Below are positions 1 to 7,514 of a stretch of DNA of 64,000 bases, one piece after another (position 1 is the stretch's first letter; each line of letters opens with the position of its first letter). The DNA is taken from assembly GCA_964344255.1 (NCBI GenBank), contig CAYFMQ010000003.1, positions 62,001-126,000 on the forward strand. Reading direction: 5' to 3'. The position numbers and the translations under genes are program-made. Below the pieces are notes generated by a model. The model was given only the letters and a program-made list of their open reading frames with translations. It was not told the DNA's origin and ran no database searches. Source of the stretch: JAJFIE01 sp964344255 (lineage in GTDB: Bacteria; Pseudomonadota; Alphaproteobacteria; Rhodospirillales; Casp-alpha2).

Positions 1-1
1 G

Positions 2-1252
2 GATGGCGACGGCAACATTCAGTATCTCCGCGAAATCGGCGAAGGCGAGATGGATGAAACCGGTGAGCTTGTCCGTATTGTCGGCTGTACCCAGGACATT
101 ACCGAGCAAAAACTGAAGGACGAGGAACTCAGGGCGAGCGAGGAACGCCATCGCCTGGTGTTGGAAGGTCTGGCGGATGCTGCGATAACGATCGATACGT
201 CGGGGACGATCGACTACGTCAATCCGGCAGTTGAAACCATGTTCGGTTACCGGAAAGAGGAGCTGATCGGAGAAAACATCAAATTGTTAATGCCGGAACC
301 CCACCGGTCCGCCCATGATGGCTATATTTCCGAATACATGAAGACCGGCGTCGCAAAAGTTATCGGCATTGGACGCGAAGTCGAGGGCTTGAGAAAAGAC
401 GGAACAACCTTTCCCCTCGATTTGACAATTAACGAGCTCAGGATCGGTGAACAGGTTTTTTTCCTCGGCACCATGCGTGACATTACCGAGCGCAAGGAAT
501 TTGAAGAATCGCTTATCGATGCACGAAAATCAGCAGAAGATGCGAACAAGGCGAAGCTCGATTTTCTGGCGAATATGAGCCATGAGCTGCGAACTCCCCT
601 GAACGCCATTATCGGATTTTCGGAATTCATCAATACCGAAGCCTTCGGCCCGCTCGGAAACGATAAATACAGCGAATATCTGCTGAACATCGAAAATTCA
701 GGGAAACACCTGTATAGCCTGATTAACGATATCCTCGATGTTTCTGTAATCGATTCCGGCGAGTTGAAGCTCGTTGAAACGGAAGTGGTCCTGAATGACA
801 TCGTCGATGAAGCAATCAAGATGATGATGGATAGGGCGAATGCCGGTGAAATTACCTTGACGAATGCCATCCAGGACCGGTCCCGTGTCGTTCTGGCCGA
901 TGAAAGAAGATTGAAACAGGTGGTTATCAACCTGCTTTCCAACGCGGTAAAATTCACGCCTCCGGGGGGCGCAATCTCCGTCGATAGCGAGATCGCCGCC
1001 GATGAATCGTTACTGATTCGTGTCAGCGATACGGGGATCGGCATGTCGGCTGGCGAAATCGCAAACGCCATGGAGAAGTTCGGTCAGAACAAGCGCGGCG
1101 AAATCATGCAGAGCGGCGAGGGAACGGGCCTCGGCCTGCCTTTGGTCAAGGGTTTGCTGGACGCGCACGATGGCGATATGGAAATCGAAAGTGCTCCAGA
1201 CAAGGGAACAACCGTAACCGCCCGACTGCCGGCGGAACGGATTATCAACTGA
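2..1252 (+). CDS. PAS-domain sensor histidine kinase, FixL-like PAS (5' truncated)
   Basis: Membrane-associated or cytoplasmic sensor kinase of a two-component system; the reading frame is open to the left edge, so the N-terminus is missing. In order it has the tail of one PAC motif (GCTQDITEQK), a full PAS/PAC domain, a HisKA domain with the phospho-acceptor His in NMSHELRTPLN, and a HATPase with N box (NLLSNAVKF), G1 (DTGIGM) and G2 (GEGTGLGL). The PAS contains MPEPHRSAHDGY followed by IGIGREVEG and RKDGTTFP, the arrangement of FixL oxygen sensors, where the His is the haem ligand; haem binding here is inference. No response regulator is adjacent; the next gene is convergent. An ATG at position 50 lies inside the first PAC motif and is unlikely to be the true start. 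Confidence 0.93.
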   Translation, partial: DGDGNIQYLREIGEGEMDETGELVRIVGCTQDITEQKLKDEELRASEERHRLVLEGLADAAITIDTSGTIDYVNPAVETMFGYRKEELIGENIKLLMPEPHRSAHDGYISEYMKTGVAKVIGIGREVEGLRKDGTTFPLDLTINELRIGEQVFFLGTMRDITERKEFEESLIDARKSAEDANKAKLDFLANMSHELRTPLNAIIGFSEFINTEAFGPLGNDKYSEYLLNIENSGKHLYSLINDILDVSVIDSGELKLVETEVVLNDIVDEAIKMMMDRANAGEITLTNAIQDRSRVVLADERRLKQVVINLLSNAVKFTPPGGAISVDSEIAADESLLIRVSDTGIGMSAGEIANAMEKFGQNKRGEIMQSGEGTGLGLPLVKGLLDAHDGDMEIESAPDKGTTVTARLPAERIIN

Positions 1253-1269
1253 ATCAGAATTGAAAGATA

Positions 1270-2073
1270 TTAATCCACCGAGGAATTAAGATGTCGGTAT
1301 TTGCGCTGGATCGGAATGACATCGTGCCGGGATTCCGGCGTTTTTTCGGCCATGATCATGACCGCCAGTGTTCTATTCTTCAAAAGCTTGTTTTGATACG
1401 GTTTTAACCGAAGAAAGTCGTATTCCATGCTCATTTGCGGAGAATTTACGGTGTCCTCTGTCTGACATTCGACAATTTCCACTGAATGAATCTTGTAATG
1501 ATTTGCCGTGTAGTAATCATTGTAAAATGTTGCGGAAAACTGAAAGAAACCGTGCTCGGGAAAGTTATTCATCGGTGAGGCATGGAAAACGGATCCGCCG
1601 ACCTTTAGGGCATCATGCATGTTCTGCAGAGCATTTGGAATATGCAGCAGGTGCTCCAGGGTTCCTGCATCAACAACGAGATCAACGGGATCGCCCAGCT
1701 TTTCAAGGATACCCGTGGAATTCATATCAAACATCACATCGGCATTTTGATAATCGCTGAAATCGAGAGCGATGACTTTATCAAAGCCGATAAGCATGAA
1801 AAAAAGTTCATCTGAGATGATCAAGGATTCTTCTATTCGGTAGAATCTGCCTTCTTTCTTCAGGCGGTTCCAGATTTCGGCAGTCCGCTCATCGAGAATA
1901 ATCTCATTTGAGTCTGAAAATTCAACGATTCCATATTTTGACAACAACGTCGCAAGATGCATTTCGCTAAAATCAAGAAACAACCGACCCAAAGTCATGA
2001 TGGTGCCACCTTTTAGGTGGCCATATACACGATGCCGAATCAAACGTTCGGCTGTATTAATATTTATTCCCAT
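1270..2073 (-). CDS. SAM-dependent methyltransferase-like protein
   Basis: About 267 aa. The second half resembles class I SAM methyltransferases: a strand with acidic end (VIALDFSDY), then DLVVDAGTLEHLLH and a post-motif III segment (ALKVGGSVFHASP), as in Methyltransf_11-like proteins. A clear glycine-rich SAM motif I is not visible, so activity is uncertain. The start at 2073 has GGAG about 6 nt upstream; an internal ATG at about 2000 also has an AGGTGG-like site, so the first 24 residues may be untranslated. It is convergent with the sensor kinase. Related proteins occur in surface-glycan loci, but nothing around it shows a substrate. Confidence 0.7.
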   Translation of the reverse strand: MGININTAERLIRHRVYGHLKGGTIMTLGRLFLDFSEMHLATLLSKYGIVEFSDSNEIILDERTAEIWNRLKKEGRFYRIEESLIISDELFFMLIGFDKVIALDFSDYQNADVMFDMNSTGILEKLGDPVDLVVDAGTLEHLLHIPNALQNMHDALKVGGSVFHASPMNNFPEHGFFQFSATFYNDYYTANHYKIHSVEIVECQTEDTVNSPQMSMEYDFLRLKPYQNKLLKNRTLAVMIMAEKTPESRHDVIPIQRKYRHLNSSVD

Positions 2074-2185
2074 ACCGTTCTCCGGACTTATGAGGGTTTA
2101 GAGCCTTAGATGGGTAGAACTTCGTTTCGGGAATTGACTCTAACATCAACCGCAACAGGATACTGCTAGTTTTTCATTGCGGCAG

Positions 2186-3115
2186 TTACTCTGCCGTCAC
2201 AGGTGGTATGACGCTCATGGTTTTTGGCGAACGAGGCCTGACCAGCGCGCAACCGACCAAGGTGAGGATCAACGCGCCCCAGATGTAAGCCGAGTGGCGC
2301 TCGCCGAACAGCACCATGCCCCACATGACGCCCGCCAACGTGATCAGGTAGGCGGACTGGCTGGCGAAAACGGGGCCTGACGTGCGAATGACATAAAGCA
2401 GCGAGGTAAAAGCCAGGCCGCTCAGGACTCCGGCGCCGGTTGCCGCCCATTGCACGGAACCCCAGGGCTCCCAGAAGGGCATCATGGTGCCGGTATAGAG
2501 CGTTAGCGGCGCCAGGAAGAAAACGGCGCCGAACTGGCGGCCGCAGCTCAGCTGTACCGATGAGATATCGGGCGGCCGCATGCCGCCGGCATAGGCGTTT
2601 TCCAGCGACATGCCGACGCTGGCGGCGAGCGCCAGCAGAACCCAGGGCGCCAGGCCGGGGGCGGGCAGGGCGCCTTCAGGCACTATCAGCAACAGCATGG
2701 CGATAAAGCCAACGATGACGCCGATCCAGCGCACCCTGTCGGCATGCTCGACCCGGAACAGCATCGAGATCAGGTAGGTGAACATGGGCATGGAGGCGAA
2801 GGCGATGGCGATGACGCCGGCAGGCAGGTGCCTGGCCGACCAGAACAGCGCGATCGCGGGGAATCCGACACCGGTAAGTCCGCAAAACAGGCTGAATCCG
2901 ATAACACTGGGCCGGGGCATGGACGGACGGAACCTGAAAAGGGAAAAAACGAACAGCATGGAGCCGCTGACGATGACCTGCCATAACGCAAGGCCGATGG
3001 GATGGCCGCCGTTGACGACGGCGAGCTTTGAAAAGGACAACCCCAGCCCCCAGGCCAGCCCCATGAACAGCAGCAAGGCGTAGGAAACAGGCCCTGTTTC
3101 ATAATGCCGCGTCAT
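2186..3115 (-). CDS. DMT-superfamily (EamA) transporter
   Basis: About 309 aa, ten predicted transmembrane helices made of two EamA repeats, the usual size and layout of drug/metabolite exporters (RhaT/YdcZ/EamA type). The second EamA half begins around LAPWVLLALAASVGMS, and the C-terminal repeat carries GVMWGMVLFGERHS, typical of the EamA C-terminal half. The start at 3115 is preferred because a GGGGGG Shine-Dalgarno lies 4-9 nt upstream; the frame can be extended to 3139 but without a ribosome site. Substrate cannot be deduced; family members export amino acids, purines or metabolites. It stands alone, upstream of the same-strand methyltransferase-like gene with about 110 nt between. Confidence 0.88.
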   Translation of the reverse strand: MTRHYETGPVSYALLLFMGLAWGLGLSFSKLAVVNGGHPIGLALWQVIVSGSMLFVFSLFRFRPSMPRPSVIGFSLFCGLTGVGFPAIALFWSARHLPAGVIAIAFASMPMFTYLISMLFRVEHADRVRWIGVIVGFIAMLLLIVPEGALPAPGLAPWVLLALAASVGMSLENAYAGGMRPPDISSVQLSCGRQFGAVFFLAPLTLYTGTMMPFWEPWGSVQWAATGAGVLSGLAFTSLLYVIRTSGPVFASQSAYLITLAGVMWGMVLFGERHSAYIWGALILTLVGCALVRPRSPKTMSVIPPVTAE

Positions 3116-3230
3116 TTTCCCCCCTTTATGCCAGACCACCCGCCACCGGCCCCACCCGGTTATGGATCAAGGCGGATCATATGGGATTTTTTCTTGTGTG
3201 TATCGCCTATATTTAGTTGCTTAAAAGGCC

Positions 3231-3259
3231 TTGACGATAGCGGGTGAGTCCCTTACAAA
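3231..3259 (+). promoter_or_regulatory. Candidate sigma-70 promoter of rpmB
   Basis: TTGACG, 17-nt spacer, TACAAA, ending about 100 nt before the rpmB start and in the right orientation. Position and spacing fit a housekeeping promoter; the -10 is only a partial match. Confidence 0.4.
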
Positions 3260-3363
3260 CCGGCGTTCCTGCCAGTCCTGCGGCCCATGAAAGGTCCGGA
3301 TCACGCGGCGAAACGGTTTTTACCGTTTCGAGATGTTTTGACAAGTTTTTGAGGATTAGAATC

Positions 3364-3651
3364 ATGGCCAGACGTTGCGAGCTGACCGGTAAAGGCGTAT
3401 TGACCGGAAATAACGTGAGCCACGCTCACAACAAGACCCGCCGTCGGTACCTGCCGAACCTTCAGGCAGCCACGCTGATGAGCACGGTGCTGGACGAAAA
3501 AGTACGGCTGAGGCTCTCCATGAGCGCGCTTCGCACCGTTGAGCACAAGGGCGGGTTGGACGCTTTCCTGCTCGACACTCGCGATGCCGACCTGACGCCG
3601 GAAATGCTGCGCCTGAAAAAGCGTATCAAGAAGGCCCAAGCTGCGGCTTAA
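3364..3651 (+). CDS. rpmB: 50S ribosomal protein L28
   Basis: 95-aa basic protein of the large ribosomal subunit. The N-terminus MARRCELTGKGVLTGNNVSH, followed by a HNKTRRRYLPNLQ segment, is diagnostic of bacterial L28. The open frame extends upstream to 3244, but the ATG at 3364 follows a GAGG site and gives the normal L28 length and N-terminus. Alphaproteobacterial L28 is longer than the E. coli protein and this fits. The gene is monocistronic: it has a candidate promoter upstream and an intrinsic terminator 20 nt after the stop, and faces the converging NHL-repeat gene. Confidence 0.98.
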   Translation: MARRCELTGKGVLTGNNVSHAHNKTRRRYLPNLQAATLMSTVLDEKVRLRLSMSALRTVEHKGGLDAFLLDTRDADLTPEMLRLKKRIKKAQAAA

Positions 3652-3673
3652 AGGCTTTCGAACGCCAAGCAAC

Positions 3674-3700
3674 AAGGCCTGTTTTTAACGGGCCTTTTTT
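3674..3700 (+). terminator. Rho-independent terminator after rpmB
   Basis: AAGGCC/GGCCTT stem flanking a short T-rich loop, followed by a run of T. Located directly after rpmB; it may also serve the convergent NHL gene because its left flank is A-rich. Confidence 0.85.
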
Positions 3701-3726
3701 GTTGCTGTCTATTCCTGTAGTACCGG

Positions 3727-4626
3727 TTACTTTCTCTGCCGCCTGAGCAGAACGATGCGGTCGTTGGATGTGTCCGAAACCCAGATGTAGCGTCCCAGGA
3801 TGGCGACGCCTTCCGGCTCGTCCAGGTCTTCGTCCCCCAGCTCGCCGCTGATATCGCCGACAACCTGGAAATCCCCGGCAGACAATATGCGGACCCGGTC
3901 GTTGTGCTCGTCCGCGATGAACAGCATGCCATCTTCATCCAGGCCTAGGTACTTGGGTTCGTCGAAGCCGTAGGTGTCCTTGTCCAGTACGCGTTTCAGG
4001 CTCAGATCCAGATTGAATACGAGAACGCGGTCGTTGCCGGGGTCGGTCAGGTAAATGGCGCCGGTCGCATCCAGGTCTACATCGTGGGGCCGGTCGAAAT
4101 CTTTGCCGTCCGCTTCGGTGATGCGCTCCGTTACCACACCGTTTTCGACCACCAGCAGGGCGTTGGCGCGCACATCGGCGACATAAGCGCGTCCCGACGG
4201 AGCGACAGCGATGCCTTCCGGCCAGATGATGCCGTCCGACCATTCCTCGACGAACTCTGCGAGTACGCCTGCGTATTTGCTGACCCCTTCGAAAGTCCAG
4301 ACGGCAATGCGCCCGTTCGCGGTATCGGCCACATAGACACGTCCCTGGGTATCAAAGGCGACGTCATGGGGGGCGGAAAAGTGGCCGGGGCCAAGCTGAC
4401 CGATAGAGGTCAATCCGCCGGGGGCAAGGATTTCCACGGCATCGTTGCCGTTGTCGGCGACGAACAGGTAAAGCCCGTCCGGGCTGACCGCCACGTCATG
4501 GGGATCGGAAAATACCGGTTTCGAGGCCTTCAGGAACTCCGGGGTCTGCCACTCGGTCGCCGGGGCTACGCTTGACGGCAGGATCAAAGCCAGAATCAGG
4601 AAAGCAAATATGATGCGTCGGGGCAT
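3727..4626 (-). CDS. Exported NHL-repeat beta-propeller protein
   Basis: 299 aa with an N-terminal signal peptide (hydrophobic IIFAFLILALILPSSVAPA) and several repeats of the type PHDVAVSPDGLYLFVADNGN, DVAFDTQGRVYVADTANGR and GIAVAPSGRAYVADV, i.e. NHL/SMP-30-like six-bladed propeller units. Such proteins act in the periplasm or outside as binding scaffolds or lactonases; no catalytic signature is evident. The start codon follows immediately after the stop of the upstream phytase-like gene (TGA then ATG), so the two are co-transcribed and probably translationally coupled. Confidence 0.85.
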   Translation of the reverse strand: MPRRIIFAFLILALILPSSVAPATEWQTPEFLKASKPVFSDPHDVAVSPDGLYLFVADNGNDAVEILAPGGLTSIGQLGPGHFSAPHDVAFDTQGRVYVADTANGRIAVWTFEGVSKYAGVLAEFVEEWSDGIIWPEGIAVAPSGRAYVADVRANALLVVENGVVTERITEADGKDFDRPHDVDLDATGAIYLTDPGNDRVLVFNLDLSLKRVLDKDTYGFDEPKYLGLDEDGMLFIADEHNDRVRILSAGDFQVVGDISGELGDEDLDEPEGVAILGRYIWVSDTSNDRIVLLRRQRK

Positions 4627-5610
4627 TCAGTCCTCCAGTTCGAACATCATCAGCAAGGTGCGCTGGTCCGACGGGTTGAAGTTATCGTCCGAAACCAGAT
4701 AGATAATGACTTTTCCGTTATCGGGCGAACCGGGATCAAGCGGCCTGACGGTGATGCCTTCCATGTTGTCCACCGTGAACGGTTTGTCGAGTTCCGCGAT
4801 CAGATCGCCTTCAAGCTGCGCGCCCGGCTCGATGGTATGAGCGGCAATGCGTCGGATGCGGGCCCGGCTGCCGTCTCTCAGGCCATAAGCGCGCTCAAGC
4901 ACCAGAACGTCGCCGTCGGGGAGCGTCGCCGCGCCTGTGGGGTCGAAGCCGTCCGATACGGTATAAACCATCGGCGACCAGCCCTGGCGGTCGCTGATCC
5001 AGCCGATGCGCTGGCCCGCCGCGCCGTATGCCTCGGTAATCGCCAGAGGCCGGCCGTCGGCCAACAGGGTCAGGGCCTCCATGCCGCCGTTGTCAGGGGC
5101 ATCGCCAATGCCGTCAGGTGGCGGAATGGGAACCGGCACCATTTCACCCGGTGGATACATCAGCAGCCGGTGGCGGCGCTCGAAACTGACGATGACTTCC
5201 CCGTTGGCGCCGGGGCTCAAGGATTCAGCGTCGCTGGAGGCTTTCGATCCCAGCAGGTCGCCATCCACGCCGATGAGCGGCGAGATATCCGCGCCGATGA
5301 TCCCGTTCAGATTTCCCGTTTCATCATAGTCAGGGACCAGTTCCACCCGGAAACCCCGATCCGTTATGGCCAGCAGGCTCGAACCGTCCGCCGTGCTACC
5401 GAGCGCGGAGAGGCCGCCGAAGGCCGGGTGCCCGGCGCTCAAATGCAGGCCGCCGCGATAGGTGAGCTTGCCGACGCGCCTGTCTTCCGGCGCTTCCTTG
5501 TTCAGGGGGACGGGGGTGGCGACCACCATGACCGGTTCGGCGAATGCCTCACCGTACAAGGTGAAGCAAAACAGAAGCAGAAGGGCAGGCAAGAGCAAAC
5601 GGCGTTTCAT
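4627..5610 (-). CDS. Exported phytase-like esterase-domain protein
   Basis: About 327 aa. The signal peptide runs through a leucine-rich stretch to a likely cleavage after EAFA. The mature part matches the esterase-like activity of phytase family: YRGGLHLSAGHPAFGGLSAL near the N-terminus, LLAITDRGFRVEL, ALTLLADGRPLAITEAYG and VDNMEGITVRPLD near the end. Function in the family is poorly defined (periplasmic esterase or phosphatase-like). The start at 5610 is chosen because the signal peptide begins there (MKRRLLLP); the frame extends 13 codons further. First gene of a two-gene unit with the NHL-repeat gene. Confidence 0.82.
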   Translation of the reverse strand: MKRRLLLPALLLLFCFTLYGEAFAEPVMVVATPVPLNKEAPEDRRVGKLTYRGGLHLSAGHPAFGGLSALGSTADGSSLLAITDRGFRVELVPDYDETGNLNGIIGADISPLIGVDGDLLGSKASSDAESLSPGANGEVIVSFERRHRLLMYPPGEMVPVPIPPPDGIGDAPDNGGMEALTLLADGRPLAITEAYGAAGQRIGWISDRQGWSPMVYTVSDGFDPTGAATLPDGDVLVLERAYGLRDGSRARIRRIAAHTIEPGAQLEGDLIAELDKPFTVDNMEGITVRPLDPGSPDNGKVIIYLVSDDNFNPSDQRTLLMMFELED

Positions 5611-5664
5611 GGTTTCAGAATAGTGTCTGATGCCACGAAACGCCACCATGCCTCTGAGATTTGC

Positions 5665-6669
5665 CTAGATCGAATCCCGGATCAGCGGGCAGGTCGAGCA
5701 GTGAATGCCGCCGCCGTTCCGCTGCACCTTGTCATAAGGCACGGTGACGATCTCGACGCCGTGCTTGTCCAGTTCCTCCGCCGTGGCTTCCGAGATGCCT
5801 TCCGGCATCAGCACGCGGCCCGGACGAACGGCCAGGCCGTTGACGATCCAGCTGTTGTCGTCGGGCGTCATCTCGATGGTGCGAATCCCCAAATCCTTCA
5901 GGTCGTCCAGGAAGGTCATGGGCAGGCCGCGGGGGTCGAGCAGGCACAGGTCCACGTCGACCATCAGCATCCAGCCGTCAATATGGATGGAATAGGCGGG
6001 CAGGTCGACCACCATCAGGTCGACGCCCTGACGGTTGAGCACCTCGGCCAGCTGTTCGATGGCTTCGTCGTTGACCCGGATGCCGCGTCCGACGACGGCG
6101 GTCGTCGGATTGAGCCAGGCGAAGCTGCCGCCCTCGATCATGCCCTCGCCCGTGATGGTACGCAGGATGGGCATGCCCAGGTTCGCCAGTGTCCGGCTGA
6201 CAACCTGTTCCTCGCCCTGGCGCATGCGGGGGGCCATGCGTGCGACGACGGCGCCGCCCTTGATGGCGAAGGAAGAATCGCGGGTATAGACGGACTTGAA
6301 CTGGCCGTCCTTCACCTGATCGAGATAAACCACCTCGACGCCTTCGCCGCGCAGGGTTTCCGCCAGGTGGTCGTGCTGGGCCTGCATCTCGGCCAGGGGC
6401 GGGATTTCCTCGCTCTGCCAGTACCAGCCGGCCTGCAGGTCGCCGAACGAGCCGATTTCCTCGATCTTCTTGGAGGGATCGATGATGTTGAACTCATCGC
6501 CGGGGCGGTGCATCAACACCATGTGGATCTTCCCCACATCATTGTCGCAGCCCCATTCCCGGCCCCAGTCCTTGAGCTGGCGTTCCTGGGTCTCGAAGGC
6601 GGGCGTTGGCTCCGAGCCGAACATCTTGATGGTTGCGTTGTAGATGTCGCGATTCTTGGGCGGTGGCAT
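5665..6669 (-). CDS. Amidinotransferase/dimethylargininase-family hydrolase
   Basis: 334 aa of the pentein (amidinotransferase) fold, which includes arginine deiminase, dimethylargininase (DDAH) and glycine amidinotransferase. Visible landmarks are VLMHRPGDEF near residue 50, the EGGSFAW segment with catalytic-type Glu, a His in AYSIHIDGWMLMVD, and the C-terminal GGGIHCSTCPL carrying the nucleophilic Cys. This supports hydrolysis or transfer on a guanidino substrate; which one is not determined. GGGAG lies 8 nt before the ATG. The 230-bp leader holds strong inverted repeats. It is downstream of tag/aldehyde oxidoreductase on the same strand but probably separately transcribed. Confidence 0.85.
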   Translation of the reverse strand: MPPPKNRDIYNATIKMFGSEPTPAFETQERQLKDWGREWGCDNDVGKIHMVLMHRPGDEFNIIDPSKKIEEIGSFGDLQAGWYWQSEEIPPLAEMQAQHDHLAETLRGEGVEVVYLDQVKDGQFKSVYTRDSSFAIKGGAVVARMAPRMRQGEEQVVSRTLANLGMPILRTITGEGMIEGGSFAWLNPTTAVVGRGIRVNDEAIEQLAEVLNRQGVDLMVVDLPAYSIHIDGWMLMVDVDLCLLDPRGLPMTFLDDLKDLGIRTIEMTPDDNSWIVNGLAVRPGRVLMPEGISEATAEELDKHGVEIVTVPYDKVQRNGGGIHCSTCPLIRDSI

Positions 6670-6746
6670 GATGAACTCCCTGAAACGTGTTAACCGTTAC
6701 GGGGATTATGGGCTTAAGCGAACCTAAATGTCATGTCCTATGGATG

Positions 6747-6831
6747 ATACCCACTTGAGGGTATGGGTTTTAGATCAGATCATCTTTAGATGGAATCACT
6801 GTGTGATTCATCTAAAGGTGTGAATCTGATC
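6747..6831. repeat. Paired inverted repeats upstream of the amidinohydrolase gene
   Basis: A 6-bp hairpin (ATACCC/GGGTAT, 6747-6764) is followed by a long imperfect inverted repeat: left arm 6773-6799, right arm 6803-6831, loop TGT, both ends GATCAGAT/ATCTGATC and both arms containing ATCTAAAG or its complement. It lies between tag and the amidinohydrolase gene, in the latter's 5' region. It could be an operator, an attenuator-like hairpin or a REP-like element. Confidence 0.7.
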
Positions 6832-6856
6832 GATTCTATGATTTAGATCGGCGGAA

Positions 6857-6896
6857 CACGTTTACACGGCAGCAAGCTTACTTCCGTGTAAACGTG
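6857..6896. repeat. Perfect 13-bp inverted repeat after tag
   Basis: CACGTTTACACGG (6857-6869), 14-nt loop, CCGTGTAAACGTG (6884-6896), ending 6 nt from the tag stop codon. There is no T-run, so it is not a standard intrinsic terminator; it may be a Rho-dependent 3' hairpin or an operator. Confidence 0.75.
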
Positions 6897-6902
6897 ACCC
6901 GA

Positions 6903-7514
6903 TCAAAGCACCGGGCGTTTGAACTTCTTCCGAGCCTTCTCCACATCGGCGCGGATCACGCAGCCTTCTTCGTGATCATTGATCAAGCCCATGGCCTGCA
7001 TGAAGGAATAAACCGTCGTCGGGCCGACGAACTTCCAGCCCCGATTTTTCAGGTCTTTCGAGATGGCGGCGGAGACATCGGAGGTGGAGACCGATTGCGG
7101 CGCGCCGAGCGTTGCCGGGTCGGGCTCGAAGCGCCAGAAATAGGCGGCCAGCGAGCCTTCCTGTTTGACCATTTCCCTGGCGCGTTTTGCGTTGTTGATG
7201 GTGGCCTCGATCTTGCCGCGGTGGCGGATGATGCCTTCGTCCTTGAGCAGGCGTTCAACATCGCGCTCGGTGAATTTTGCAACCTTGTCGAACTCGAAAT
7301 TCTTGAAGGCTTTGCGGAAATTCTCCCGCTTGACCAGGATGGTGCGCCAGCTCAGGCCCGACTGGAAACCTTCGAGACAGATCTTCTCGAACAGCCGCCG
7401 GTCGTCATCAACGGGAAAGCCCCATTCGGTGTCATGGTAGTGGGGAAATTCGGGCGCTGCGCCGCTCCACTGGCAGCGCGGTTTTCCGTCCGGTCCGGGT
7501 ATGGTCGTGCTCAT
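6903..7514 (-). CDS. tag: DNA-3-methyladenine glycosylase I
   Basis: 203-aa base-excision repair enzyme that removes 3-methyladenine from alkylated DNA. Family signatures visible: RCQW near residue 14, EWGFPVDDDRRLFEKICLEG, SGLSWRTILVKRENFRKAF, and a C-terminal SFMQAMGLINDHEEGC. The Cys near 14, a His in HYHDTEW, and the His and Cys of NDHEEGC are the expected zinc ligands. Its ATG overlaps the stop of the upstream aldehyde oxidoreductase gene by 4 nt (ATGA), so translation is coupled. This pairing is functionally unexplained. A perfect inverted repeat follows the stop. Confidence 0.96.
   Translation of the reverse strand: MSTTIPGPDGKPRCQWSGAAPEFPHYHDTEWGFPVDDDRRLFEKICLEGFQSGLSWRTILVKRENFRKAFKNFEFDKVAKFTERDVERLLKDEGIIRHRGKIEATINNAKRAREMVKQEGSLAAYFWRFEPDPATLGAPQSVSTSDVSAAISKDLKNRGWKFVGPTTVYSFMQAMGLINDHEEGCVIRADVEKARKKFKRPVL

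Noticed and set aside
4837..6693. 618-codon open frame on the + strand
   Set aside because: Antisense to two well-supported genes; composition is that of a high-GC shadow frame.
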